Of a stretch of 64,000 nt of DNA, positions 51,036 through 61,339 are shown piece after piece. The position numbers and the translations under genes were made by a program. Source of the stretch: Albibacillus kandeliae (GTDB lineage Bacteria > Pseudomonadota > Alphaproteobacteria > Rhodobacterales > Rhodobacteraceae); the NCBI RefSeq assembly GCF_003116585.1, contig NZ_QEHM01000016.1, positions 1-64,000 on the forward strand, given 5' to 3'. The first letter of the stretch is position 1, and each line of letters begins with the position of its first letter. The notes beneath the pieces were generated by a model. The model searched no databases, was not told the DNA's origin, and saw nothing but the letters and a program-made list of their open reading frames with translations.

Positions 51036-51869
51036 TCAGCTGTTGAGGATGTCGCGGTGGTAGCGGCCCAGCAGGATCAGCCCCATCGCCAGCAGCGCCA
51101 GCGACAGGCCGAGCACGTAGAGCGTGTTGACGTAGGCCGCCGCGTAGGTCGGGTAGAAGCCGGTGCGGATCAGCCCGATGACATGGATCAGCGGGTTGTA
51201 CCACAGGATGTCCCGGGCCATCTGCGGCAGGTCCTCGTAGATGTAGAGCACGCCCGAGGCGAGGAACAGCGGGCGGGTGATGATCGACCATGCCACCTCC
51301 CAGACCGGCAGCAGCCCGATCAGGGCGCAGTTCACCGTGCCGACGCCGAGCCCGAGCAGCATGGTGAGCACGAAGCCCTCGATCACCGGGGGGGCGTCGA
51401 GGGCGGCGTGGGCGTCCTCGAGGATGAGGATGCTGCCGCAGAGCAGGGTGGCGATCACCACCGAGGTCAGCGTGTTGAGCAGGAAGCGGGCGAGCACCGC
51501 GTCGAGCCAGGTGACGGCAGGATACCGCAGCAGGGCCCGCGAGAAGTTAAGGGCGCGCGCGGTGGTGTTGGAGATGCTGTTGAACAGGGAGAAGGGCAGG
51601 TAGCCGGTGGCGTAGAACAGCAGGAAGCTGGTGCCGAGCGAAGGTGAACGCAGCACCAAGGAGAAGCCGACGCTGAGCACCAGGATCGCGCCGAGCGGCT
51701 CGAGGATGGCCCAGACATAGCCGCCGGGGGTATTGCCGTAGCGCGTCGACATCTCGCGCAGCATCAGCGCCAGCACCGTGCGCAGGGTGGCAAAGCGCCG
51801 CCTGCCGGCGTTGGCGGGCGGCAGGGCGGGGGGCGGAGAAGGGGAAAGCGGCGGCGGAAGAGCGGCCAT
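51036..51869 (-). CDS. ABC-2 type polysaccharide export permease (KpsM/Wzm-like)
   Basis: A 277-residue inner-membrane permease with six hydrophobic helices. It shows the typical EMSTRYGNTPGGYVWAILEPLGAILVL start and the ending NPLIHVIGLIRTGFYPTY of KpsM-class transporters. A proline-rich cytoplasmic N-terminus (MAALPPPLSPSPPPALPP) precedes the first helix. With the ATPase at 53428 it would export a lipid-linked capsule polymer. It is divergent from the KpsE-like gene across a 109-base promoter gap. Confidence 0.9.
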   Translation of the reverse strand: MAALPPPLSPSPPPALPPANAGRRRFATLRTVLALMLREMSTRYGNTPGGYVWAILEPLGAILVLSVGFSLVLRSPSLGTSFLLFYATGYLPFSLFNSISNTTARALNFSRALLRYPAVTWLDAVLARFLLNTLTSVVIATLLCGSILILEDAHAALDAPPVIEGFVLTMLLGLGVGTVNCALIGLLPVWEVAWSIITRPLFLASGVLYIYEDLPQMARDILWYNPLIHVIGLIRTGFYPTYAAAYVNTLYVLGLSLALLAMGLILLGRYHRDILNS

Positions 51870-51978
51870 GAAAGCGTGTCCCGGCTGGCGTTTACCCTGC
51901 CGCTTATGTAAGAAAAGGGGGCAGAATACAAACGGCTTCGCATTCCGACGGGGCCGGGACAGGCAGGAAAGCGACCGC

Positions 51979-53352
51979 ATGAACCGCACCCCCAGGGCAG
52001 CCGGCCCGGCCGGCAAGGGAGTCCGCCGCGTCCGCCGGGCGAGGCTGCAGGAAGTCGTGGCCGACGAGGCGGTCGCGCCGGAGCAGGAGGCGGCGCCCGT
52101 GCCCGCCATGGACCCGGAGGCCCGGGCCGCGCGCAAGGCCAAGCGCAAGGCGGAGAAGAAGATGCGCAAGGCACTGGCCCGCGCCGAGGAGCAGGCCGCC
52201 TCGGTCATCGAGGTCCAGCCCATCGCCCGGCCGGCCCGGATGAGGAAGCGCCACTGGGGGCTGGTCGCCAGCTTCGTGGCACTGGTGCTGGCACCGCTGG
52301 CGGCGGTGATCCTCTACCTCTGGATCTATGCCACCGACCAGTATCTCTCGACCACCGGCTTTACCGTGCGCAGCCAGGAGAGCGGCGGTGCCACCGAGCT
52401 GCTGGGCGGGCTGGCGCAGTTCGCCGGGAGTTCGACCGTTTCGGACAGCGACATCCTCTACGAGTTCATCCAGAGCCAGGAGATGGTCGAGGCCGTCGAC
52501 CGCGAGGTGGACCTGCGCGCCCATTACGCCGAGGTCTGGCCGCGGGACTGGGTGTTCGGCATCTGGCCCGAGGCCACCACCGAGGACCTGGTCTGGTACT
52601 GGAACCGCATCGTCGGGGTCGCCTATGACTCCAGCACCGGCCTGATCGAGGTCAGCGCGGTGGCCTTCGACCCCGACACCGCCCGGCGGATCACCCGGGA
52701 GGTGCTGAAACAGAGCCAGGAGCGGATCAACACGCTGAATACGCAGGCCCGCGAGGATGCCCTGCGCTATGCGCGGGAGGATCTGGAGGAATCGGTGTCG
52801 CGGCTGAAGGAGGCGCGGCAGGCGCTGACCAATTTCCGGACCCGGACCCGCATCGTCGACCCGGCAGCCGACATCCAGGGCCGCATGGGGGTGATGAACA
52901 GCCTGCAGCAGCAGCTGGCCGAGGCGCTGATCGAATACGACCTGCTGCGCACCACCACCGCCGACAGCGACCCGCGGGTGACCAAGGCGCAGCAGCGCAT
53001 CGACGTGATCCGGGAACGCATCCAGAGCGAGCGGCAGACCTTCACCAGCGACAATACCGACACCGGCGCGGTGGGTGAGAACTACCCCGAGCTGATTGCC
53101 GAGTTCGAGAGCCTGACGGTGGACGCCAGCTATGCCGAGGAGACCTATCGCGCCGCGCTGACCGCGATGCAGGTGGCCCGCGACGACGCCAAGCGGCAGA
53201 GCCGCTACCTTGCCACCTACGTGGAGCCGACCCTGGCCCATACCTCGGAATATCCCCGCCGCCCGATCATCATCGCGCTGGCGGCCCTGTTCCTGGTGCT
53301 GGCCTGGTCGATCATGGCGCTGATCTACTACTCGATCCGCGACCGGAGCTGA
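51979..53352 (+). CDS. Capsule export inner-membrane protein (KpsE/Wzz-like co-polymerase)
   Basis: A 457-residue polysaccharide co-polymerase of the PCP-3 type. A long basic, Ala-rich cytoplasmic N-terminus (residues 1-90) precedes membrane helix 1 (about 93-118). A periplasmic region with a coiled coil follows (about 235-340, EESVSRLKEARQALTNF, QQQLAEALIEYDLL), then membrane helix 2 (about 427-450) near the C-terminus. The TTGFTVRSQESGG segment after helix 1 is typical of KpsE. It bridges the ABC transporter to the outer-membrane channel. AGGAAAG precedes the ATG. Confidence 0.9.
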   Translation: MNRTPRAAGPAGKGVRRVRRARLQEVVADEAVAPEQEAAPVPAMDPEARAARKAKRKAEKKMRKALARAEEQAASVIEVQPIARPARMRKRHWGLVASFVALVLAPLAAVILYLWIYATDQYLSTTGFTVRSQESGGATELLGGLAQFAGSSTVSDSDILYEFIQSQEMVEAVDREVDLRAHYAEVWPRDWVFGIWPEATTEDLVWYWNRIVGVAYDSSTGLIEVSAVAFDPDTARRITREVLKQSQERINTLNTQAREDALRYAREDLEESVSRLKEARQALTNFRTRTRIVDPAADIQGRMGVMNSLQQQLAEALIEYDLLRTTTADSDPRVTKAQQRIDVIRERIQSERQTFTSDNTDTGAVGENYPELIAEFESLTVDASYAEETYRAALTAMQVARDDAKRQSRYLATYVEPTLAHTSEYPRRPIIIALAALFLVLAWSIMALIYYSIRDRS

Positions 53353-53427
53353 GGGCATGGGGGGCGGCGTGGTTCCCGGAATGGAGGGCCGGCAGTGCCG
53401 ACCCGCGGCGAGACCGGAGGTTTCGCC

Positions 53428-54081
53428 GTGATCCGTTTCGAAAACCTGACCAAGAGCTTCCGGGTGCGCGGCGAGAAGCGGGTGGTGATCGACAACCTCA
53501 GCCTGACGCTGCCCTCGGGCAAGTCGCTGGCGCTGATGGGGCGCAACGGGGCGGGCAAATCCACCTTGTTAGAGATGATTGCGGGCACCATCCGGCCCGA
53601 CTCCGGGCGCATCGTCAGCGATGGCACCATCTCCTGGCCGGTGGGCTTCGGCGGTTCCTTCCACCGCGACCTCACCGGGGCGGAGAACGTGCGCTTCATC
53701 GCCCGGGTCTACGGGGTGGACACCGACGACCTGATCCATTTCGTCGAGGATTTCGCCGAGCTCGGCAAGTTCTTCCACATGCCGGTCCGGAGCTACTCCT
53801 CGGGCATGAAATCGCGCCTCGCCTTCGGCGCCTCCATGGGCATCCGCTTTGACACCTACCTGGTGGACGAGACCACGGCGGTGGGCGACGCGGTGTTCAA
53901 GCGCAAGAGCCGGGCGATCTTCGCCGACCGGATGAAGCAGTCGAGCGCCATCATGGTGAACCACTCGATGAACCAGATCCGCCAGTTCTGCAACGCCGGG
54001 GTGGTGCTGGAGCACGGCCGGCTGACCTATTTCGAGGACCTGGAGGAGGCCATCGCGGTGCACGAGGCCTCCATGCTCTAG
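53428..54081 (+). CDS. Polysaccharide ABC exporter ATP-binding protein (KpsT/Wzt-like)
   Basis: A 217-residue ATPase with Walker A GRNGAGKST, signature YSSGMKSRL, Walker B region TYLVDETTAVGD and H-loop VNHSM. The start is the GTG at 53428, with a perfect GGAGG seven bases upstream; the GTG at 53395 has no such site. The short length without a C-terminal carbohydrate-binding domain matches KpsT rather than Wzt of O-antigen systems. It lies 75 bases after the KpsE-like gene in one operon. Confidence 0.93.
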   Translation: MIRFENLTKSFRVRGEKRVVIDNLSLTLPSGKSLALMGRNGAGKSTLLEMIAGTIRPDSGRIVSDGTISWPVGFGGSFHRDLTGAENVRFIARVYGVDTDDLIHFVEDFAELGKFFHMPVRSYSSGMKSRLAFGASMGIRFDTYLVDETTAVGDAVFKRKSRAIFADRMKQSSAIMVNHSMNQIRQFCNAGVVLEHGRLTYFEDLEEAIAVHEASML

Positions 54082-54103
54082 AGGCCTCGCGGCGCCGGAG
54101 GGC

Positions 54104-55888
54104 TCAGGCCAGCTTGCGTTCCCAGTAGCCCGGCGTCGTCAGCTCGTCGTAGCCGCCGCGGTAGGTGTCCTTCAGGGCGTCGAACTCGCGGCGGAAGCGC
54201 AGGGTCATCTTCAGCATCTTCCAGCAGATCGAGAAGAAGCGCGCCTTGGACTGGGTGACGGTATAGGCCTTGTCGCGGGTGGCGTTCAGGTAGGTGATCT
54301 CGGCCGCGCCGAAGGCCGGGTAGACGATGCCGCGGTCGGCCATCGTCAGCATGATCCGGTCCCAGCGACGGCGCGAAAACGGCACAAGATGCCCGTTTAG
54401 AGTATAGATCCCGAGCCGCGTGCGGCGCGGGCGGGAGCGCTTGGTCAGGCGCTTCTTCTCGTGGATGGCGGCAGCGTCGACGGGGGCCCAGACCTCGGTC
54501 TGCATCATCGCCTTGATGTCGGCCCGGCGCTGCGACATGTCGATGTTGTCGTCGAAGAAACCGGGGCCGCGCATCACGTCCTCCCAGGCCAGCAGCTGGG
54601 CCTCGGCGCTCTCGTAGTGAAAGCGCAGCAGCGAGCGCATGATGAAGCGGATCGGCACCTTGGCGGTGCCGAGGGCGCTGCGCTGGAGCCCGGGGGTCAC
54701 CAGGTGCTGGATGATGTGGTTGCGCAGGTCGAGGTAGAGGGTCTGGGCGCTTTCCTTCTCGGAGAAATCGTCCTGGAACGAGACCACGCCGTTCAGCGTG
54801 GTGATGTCGAAGTCGTTCATCAGCGAGAAGGAGATGTCGTCGCCGCGCACGAAGAAGGGGAAGGGGCGGTGCCGGACCTCGGCGATGGCGAAGGCGAAGA
54901 ACCACCAGCCGCCGTAGAGGGTGGCCGGGCGGTTCTTCAGGGTCTCGTGCTCCATCTCGATCACCCGGGCCGGATTGCGCAGGTCGGTGCCGCAGTAGAG
55001 CGGGTGGCAGGAGCCGTCGAACCAGGCGCCGTTCTCCCACATGGCCCACTTGTGGGTGTTGTTGATCATGGCGCCCGAGACGGCGGTCCTGGGGTTTCTG
55101 GAGAAGGCCAGGAACATGTAGGTGCGGGCGATGCTCTCCATGTCGAAGGAGGCGTCGTCATCCATGAAGAGCACGTGGCTGAAGCCGGCCTTCTCGGCCT
55201 CCTGCAGGCCACGGGCAAAGCCGCCGGCGCCGCCGTAGTTGGGGTTGATGAAGGGCACCACCCTGTCGCTCGCGGCGATCCCGGCGCTGTCGCCATTGTC
55301 GACCACCTGCACGCGGATCCGGTCGGCATAGGGAAAACCGGCGAGGAAGTCTTCCAGCCGGGCCACCGTCTCGCGCACCTGTTCCTCGCGCTTGAAGGTG
55401 GTGATCGAGATGGCGAGGCTCGGCAGGATCCCCTCGGCGGAGCCGGGGGTGTCACGGGTAGCGAAGCGCCCGCCGGTGATCCGGACGCCCTTGGGGTCGA
55501 GGCAGCGGATCTCGACGAAGATCAGGCTCTGCGCCGGGCGGATGATGAGGTCGGTGAGGTCGACCACCTGCGGGCTGCCCGGCTCCAGCGTGATGATGTC
55601 GCAGAACAGCAGCTCCCACGAGCGTTCGGAGATCGCCTGCACGACGCGCAGCTCGATCCGGCCGCTGCCGGAGAGCTCGAACAGCAGGGTCTGCAGGTCG
55701 CAGGCCCGGATCCATTTCGACAGGCTGAACAGGTTGAAGTAGGTGTCCAGCGCCACCGTGCCGCCCTGTCCGAGCCAGATCGTGCCCTCGCTCTGGGAAA
55801 AGCCGGCCGGTCCGCTGGTGTGGAAATAGAGCGGATGCTCGGTGCAGATCGCCGGTTCGGGGAAGATGATGTTCTGGAGCGTGATCAT
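54104..55888 (-). CDS. GlfT2-like galactofuranosyltransferase
   Basis: A 594-residue enzyme with the GlfT2 architecture: an N-terminal beta-sandwich domain (residues about 1-155), a GT-A catalytic domain (ISITTFKREEQVRETV; NYGGAGGFARG at 217-227; MDDDA at 242-246; GDDISFSLMNDF as the catalytic-base region), and a helical C-terminus. GlfT2 polymerises galactofuranose from UDP-Galf. It is convergent with the KpsT-like gene (22-base gap) and heads a minus-strand group. With glf in the window, galactofuran synthesis is well supported. Confidence 0.9.
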   Translation of the reverse strand: MITLQNIIFPEPAICTEHPLYFHTSGPAGFSQSEGTIWLGQGGTVALDTYFNLFSLSKWIRACDLQTLLFELSGSGRIELRVVQAISERSWELLFCDIITLEPGSPQVVDLTDLIIRPAQSLIFVEIRCLDPKGVRITGGRFATRDTPGSAEGILPSLAISITTFKREEQVRETVARLEDFLAGFPYADRIRVQVVDNGDSAGIAASDRVVPFINPNYGGAGGFARGLQEAEKAGFSHVLFMDDDASFDMESIARTYMFLAFSRNPRTAVSGAMINNTHKWAMWENGAWFDGSCHPLYCGTDLRNPARVIEMEHETLKNRPATLYGGWWFFAFAIAEVRHRPFPFFVRGDDISFSLMNDFDITTLNGVVSFQDDFSEKESAQTLYLDLRNHIIQHLVTPGLQRSALGTAKVPIRFIMRSLLRFHYESAEAQLLAWEDVMRGPGFFDDNIDMSQRRADIKAMMQTEVWAPVDAAAIHEKKRLTKRSRPRRTRLGIYTLNGHLVPFSRRRWDRIMLTMADRGIVYPAFGAAEITYLNATRDKAYTVTQSKARFFSICWKMLKMTLRFRREFDALKDTYRGGYDELTTPGYWERKLA

Positions 55889-55946
55889 GATCAGTCTCTA
55901 ACAAGGGCAAAAGCCGGGGGTCCGGCTGCCCGTCCGGGGCACGGGA

Positions 55947-57083
55947 TCAGGCGGCCTGTTCCCGTGCAAGGGTGCGGATGAAGCTGCGCAGGGTCTCGTT
56001 GGGCAGCGTGGAGAGCGGGAGCCTGGCCAGCAGGTCGGCGGTGGCCTCGGCCTCGGGGACCGGGAGGGTGCGGGTCATCTCGTCGAGATCGGGGAAGAAC
56101 GGGCGGCCGATCTCGGCCGACAGCCAGTCGTGGATCGGCGCGAAACGCTCGGCAAGGTCGGCGCGGATCTCGGCGCCGAACATCTCGACATCGCGGTTGG
56201 GCACCGGGGTGACGTGCCTGTCGCAGGTCAGCAGGTACTGGCGCATCTCCTGCGCCTCGCGCGGGGGGAGGTCCTGGTTGGCGCGCCGGGCGATTTCCAT
56301 CGCGGCGCGCGGCAGGCTCTCGTTGGCCCGGCCCGCGGGAATGGCGCCTGCGGGCATCTCGAGGCCGGTCTCGGCGAAGAAGTCCTCGACCGATCCGCCG
56401 CTCTTCAGCACGTCGGTGTAGTTGCGCAGGTGCAGGGTGGCGCCGGGGAAGCGGTCGCGCCAGGGCTCCACCACCTTGCGGTAGTCGAAATGGATGCCGC
56501 GGATGTAGGTCTGGAGTGCCCCGCCGTTCAGCGGCAGCAGCTTGTTGCCGAAGCGCAGCCGCTGGGCGTGCCAGGATACCAGGTACTCGTCGGGCCGCCG
56601 GAGCACGCAATAGAGACTGTATTCGGCCTCGGGGTAGATCTCGCGCACGCGGTCGATCAGCTCCGGGTGATCAGCGCCGAAGTTCGACATCACCTCGGAA
56701 CAGAGCACCACCGTCGAGGGCCGCAGGAAGCGCTGCTGCATGCGCAGGGCGCGGATCATCTGGCCGGTGCCGGGCAGGAGGGGGTGCCAGTTCGGTGCCT
56801 TGCCCTTGTGGGTCTGCGCGATCATCTGGAAGGCCAGCGCGTTGTGCGGCTCGCGGGCGTTCATCGGGGTCGGCCCGGTCTGCGCCTCGAGCATCTCCGC
56901 CGCCTGATCGGCGGAGATATCCAGCTCGCCGAGCAGCCGCGCGAGGGTGAGGGACAGGCTCTCGAAATCGACCCCGGGATAGAGCAGCCCCTGGCGCATC
57001 AGCGCCACCTGGTTCTGGTAGAGAAAGCTCTGCAGCGCGGTGGAGCCGACCTTGTGATGGCCGAAGTAGAGGATGGCTTTCAT
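55947..57083 (-). CDS. Sulfotransferase-like protein, copy A
   Basis: A 378-residue protein with an N-terminal P-loop-like YFGHHKVGSTALQSFLYQNQ resembling the PAPS-binding loop of sulfotransferases (hK-GSTaLQ). CVLRRPDEYLVSWHAQRLRFG forms the 3'-phosphate region. An acidic, helical C-terminal portion follows. It shares this layout with the next upstream gene (57127-58242), so the two are probably ancient paralogues. It presumably decorates the exported glycan; the substrate is unknown. Confidence 0.7.
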   Translation of the reverse strand: MKAILYFGHHKVGSTALQSFLYQNQVALMRQGLLYPGVDFESLSLTLARLLGELDISADQAAEMLEAQTGPTPMNAREPHNALAFQMIAQTHKGKAPNWHPLLPGTGQMIRALRMQQRFLRPSTVVLCSEVMSNFGADHPELIDRVREIYPEAEYSLYCVLRRPDEYLVSWHAQRLRFGNKLLPLNGGALQTYIRGIHFDYRKVVEPWRDRFPGATLHLRNYTDVLKSGGSVEDFFAETGLEMPAGAIPAGRANESLPRAAMEIARRANQDLPPREAQEMRQYLLTCDRHVTPVPNRDVEMFGAEIRADLAERFAPIHDWLSAEIGRPFFPDLDEMTRTLPVPEAEATADLLARLPLSTLPNETLRSFIRTLAREQAA

Positions 57084-57126
57084 GGGCGGGACCTGGTTCT
57101 GCGTGCCGATGGGAGGGGCGGGACGG

Positions 57127-58242
57127 TCAGGAGAGCTTGGCCTTCTTCACGTCCAGGACCCGCTTGTTGTGCAGGAACGAAGACCACTTCACCTTGGGCG
57201 CCTTGAGCATCTCGAAGATGAACTCGGAGAGGATGGTCAGGGAGCGGATCTCGGAGGCGGAGAGGTAATCCGCCGGATCGGTGGACTGGGCCTCGGCAGC
57301 GGCGCTCTCGACGGCCTGGTTCAGCTCGGTCTCGAGCAGGGGACGCCCGTCGAAGAACTCCCGGTCCATCGCCCGGGCATCCTCGAGGTAGGTCTCGCGG
57401 ATGTCTTCGGCGAGGCTCCGGTGCAGGCGCAGCTTGGTCTTGGTCTCCGGCGGGGGCAGGGTGCCCAGGATGCGCGCGAATTCCCAGCCGACGGTGCGGC
57501 GCAGGTCCCGGTCGGCGCTCTGCTGGATGCGGGCCTGGAGCACCTTGAGGCGCATCAGGTCGACCATGTCGAGGGATTCATTGGCCTGGTTCGAGGCGGT
57601 GATGGAGAAGTCCTCGGTCGCGAAGGTGTGGCGGACGAAGTCGTCGACCACGGAGCCCCGGTAGAGTTCCGGGCGGATCATCGGGCGCAGCAGGAACCTG
57701 TCGCCGAAGGCCTCGCGCCAGGCACTGAAGCGGGGGAGGTAGAAGAATTCCCCGGCCTCGCGCGAGCGTTCGAAAAGACCCTGCAGGTCGCCCGAAACCA
57801 CCCGGGGCGCCCCGGTCTTGGTGCGCTCGGTAAAGCTCGACAGCAGGCGGGCGGCGTGGGGGCGGACATAGGCGACCACGCGGATCTCGTCGGCGCTGTC
57901 GGAGAAGAACTCGCGGGTGACGTCCTTGAGCACCGCCGCGGGCACCCCTTCGAGGGATTCGGCGGAGATCAGGCAGAAGGGCGCGTCGCTGTTGGCGACC
58001 TGCCGGGCCTTCAGCCGGAAGGTCTCGATCGCCTCGGCCTTGGCCTTGGGCCGGTCGCCGGCATAGGCCTTGCAGTGCTGGGCGAGGAAGTTGTTGGAGA
58101 TCTGGGCGGGGTAGGCCACCGGACCGTTCGCCAGCCGCACCTGGTTCTGTGCGAAGGCCAGCTGGATCGAGGTCGACCCGGTCTTGTGGTCGCCGATGTG
58201 GAAGATCAGGGTCTTCCGGCTCTGGCCGGCAGGGAAAGACAT
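57127..58242 (-). CDS. Sulfotransferase-like protein, copy B
   Basis: A 371-residue protein with LIFHIGDHKTGSTSIQLAFAQ as the phosphosulfate-binding loop and VRVVAYVRPHAARLLSSFTERTK as the 3'-phosphate region. The same arrangement as copy A and tandem location suggest duplication and divergence. The ATG at 58242 (MSFPAGQSRKT) was chosen. Upstream frames are open but weak. The C-terminus is basic (RVLDVKKAKLS). Confidence 0.68.
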   Translation of the reverse strand: MSFPAGQSRKTLIFHIGDHKTGSTSIQLAFAQNQVRLANGPVAYPAQISNNFLAQHCKAYAGDRPKAKAEAIETFRLKARQVANSDAPFCLISAESLEGVPAAVLKDVTREFFSDSADEIRVVAYVRPHAARLLSSFTERTKTGAPRVVSGDLQGLFERSREAGEFFYLPRFSAWREAFGDRFLLRPMIRPELYRGSVVDDFVRHTFATEDFSITASNQANESLDMVDLMRLKVLQARIQQSADRDLRRTVGWEFARILGTLPPPETKTKLRLHRSLAEDIRETYLEDARAMDREFFDGRPLLETELNQAVESAAAEAQSTDPADYLSASEIRSLTILSEFIFEMLKAPKVKWSSFLHNKRVLDVKKAKLS

Positions 58243-58366
58243 GTCGATCACGGTCCTTGGCTGTCGTGTTTTCGTCGGACACGTGCTTAGGCGCTGCGCC
58301 GGACGGGCGCAAGCACGGGGCACGTCTGCAGGAGGTTTTCGCCGACGGGTGCGGCGGCAGGGGGCC

Positions 58367-59788
58367 TCAGTGCCTTATCCGTGCCGCGCGCTGCTGCTGG
58401 ATGGTGAGGAAGTCGTCGAGATACTGGTAGTTCGGCTGCGGCTGGCCGTCCGCTCCCGGCGGGACGGCGGCGGCGGCGAAGAGGAAGCCCATGTACCAGG
58501 GCGGCCGGTTCGGCTGCAGCTGCTGGCGGGTCGGGGTGCCCTGGACCAGGCCGAAGGTGGCGCCGCGCACGCCGTACTGGCGGAACAGGTCGTAGGCCTG
58601 CAGGATGAAGTGGTCGATGTACCAGTCCCGTGTGGCGAAGAAGTCGTCCCATTCCGCCTTGCTGACCCCCGCGTTGCGGCGGCAGCCCTTGGCGAGGGCG
58701 AAGACCTCGCAGGACATGTAGTCGTGGATGGTCTCGTTCGCGTCGCGGCTCCAGCGCTTGGCAAAATGCGGCCCCAGCCGGTCGCCTTCCTCGATGGCCT
58801 GCTTCATGCGCCAGACGAAGGTGAACTCGGTCACCACGATCGGCTTGGAGGTATGCTCGCGGGCGAAGGCCAGCGCCTTGCCGATCTGGTTGACGTTGAC
58901 GACATGGGTATGCATGTCGACCCCGTCCACATAGGGCGCCGTCTCGGCGAAGTCGAGCAGCGCCAGAACCGCCGGCTGCCGCTGCATCTTCTCGGTGTGG
59001 AGCCGGGTGAATGCCCCCATGTAGAGACTGATTTGGTCGCGCAGCCCGCGGTCGACGAGATAGGCGTCCACGTGCTCGGTCAGGCGCTGGTAGAAGACCA
59101 CGATGGGGATGCCGCCATAGGCCTCCTGCGGGTGCCAGTCTTCTTCCAGCGTGTTGACGAAGGGTTCGTTCCCGGTGGTCAGGATGTCGACGTGGGGCGC
59201 CAGCTTGTCGAGGATCTGGAGGTCGAGATAGGCGAAGAGGTCCTTTTCCTCCTGCGAGCCGGGCAGGGGGGGATGGCTGCCGCGGGCTTCGAAATCCCAC
59301 ATCAGGTTCAGGATCGCCCGGCGCTCCCCGGCATCGGCGGCGGCGGTATAGGTGTCCCAGTCGGCGAAATCCCAGCGCTCCAGCTTGGCCTGGTTCTGCA
59401 CCTTGCCGTCGTGCTGGTCCTTGTAGGTCAGCACCTCGACGTTGGAGCGGATCCAGGTGGTGCCGGTGCGGGCCAGCAGGGCCGGGTCCAACTCGCCCGG
59501 CTTGCGGTTGGTGTTCACGCCCATGAACTCCTCGAGTTCGATGCAGTCGTGATAGCGGTAGGAGGCGTTGCCGCTCAGCCCGTCGGCCCCGCAGCTGCGC
59601 GGCTGGGCGAGGGCGGCGCATTCGGAGCCGAGGGGGACGCTGCGGGCGCTGTAGAAGACATGCTGCTGCCCCGCGCCCAGCGACAGGCCGTCGAGGCTGC
59701 ACTGCCCGCCCTGCGCGGCGCTCGCGCCCGGCTGGAGGGCGATCAGGGCCGCGACCAGCACGGCAGGCAGAAGGGGGGTCGGTCGCAT
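58367..59788 (-). CDS. Secreted clan GH-A glycoside hydrolase-like protein
   Basis: A 473-residue exported protein with a signal peptide (MRPTPLLPAVLVAALIALQPGASAAQ). A cysteine-rich module follows at residues about 29-85 (CSLDGLSLGAGQQHVFYSARSV…C…C…GNASYRYHDC). A (beta/alpha)8 barrel completes it, with candidate acid/base Glu in TTGNEPFVN (Asn-Glu-Pro as in clan GH-A) and candidate nucleophile Glu in IVVTEFTFVW. It probably trims the exported polymer, perhaps a galactofuranoside. Family assignment (GH39-like or other) cannot be settled by eye. Confidence 0.78.
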   Translation of the reverse strand: MRPTPLLPAVLVAALIALQPGASAAQGGQCSLDGLSLGAGQQHVFYSARSVPLGSECAALAQPRSCGADGLSGNASYRYHDCIELEEFMGVNTNRKPGELDPALLARTGTTWIRSNVEVLTYKDQHDGKVQNQAKLERWDFADWDTYTAAADAGERRAILNLMWDFEARGSHPPLPGSQEEKDLFAYLDLQILDKLAPHVDILTTGNEPFVNTLEEDWHPQEAYGGIPIVVFYQRLTEHVDAYLVDRGLRDQISLYMGAFTRLHTEKMQRQPAVLALLDFAETAPYVDGVDMHTHVVNVNQIGKALAFAREHTSKPIVVTEFTFVWRMKQAIEEGDRLGPHFAKRWSRDANETIHDYMSCEVFALAKGCRRNAGVSKAEWDDFFATRDWYIDHFILQAYDLFRQYGVRGATFGLVQGTPTRQQLQPNRPPWYMGFLFAAAAVPPGADGQPQPNYQYLDDFLTIQQQRAARIRH

Positions 59789-59972
59789 CGGGAAGACCCT
59801 TTCGGGGGAGGAGCGGAGTCCCGCGCATGATACACCGGAGCGGCCCCGCTCAAACAGGCGAGGATGCGGGCGGCGGAAATCCGCGGTGGCGCGCGGCGAT
59901 CAGGGCCCGAGCAGGGCCCGATCAACCATTGAGCCTCGCGGCTGTTTTCTATTTAAGCGGTTCGTGAATTGA

Positions 59973-61163
<1,191 letters not shown>

Positions 61164-61339
61164 GGCGGGCGACCCCCAAGATGTTGTGACGGGCGCAGGG
61201 CAATTCCCAAGTCTTGAAGCACATGGCGGTTTCTGGATAGTGTCCGGCGACACCTCCTGTCCGGGGCTTCGGCGCGTTGGCCCCGGTGCCTCCTCACCCA
61301 CCGCCGCCATCGGCTGACGCAGCCGGGCAAGAGAGCAAG

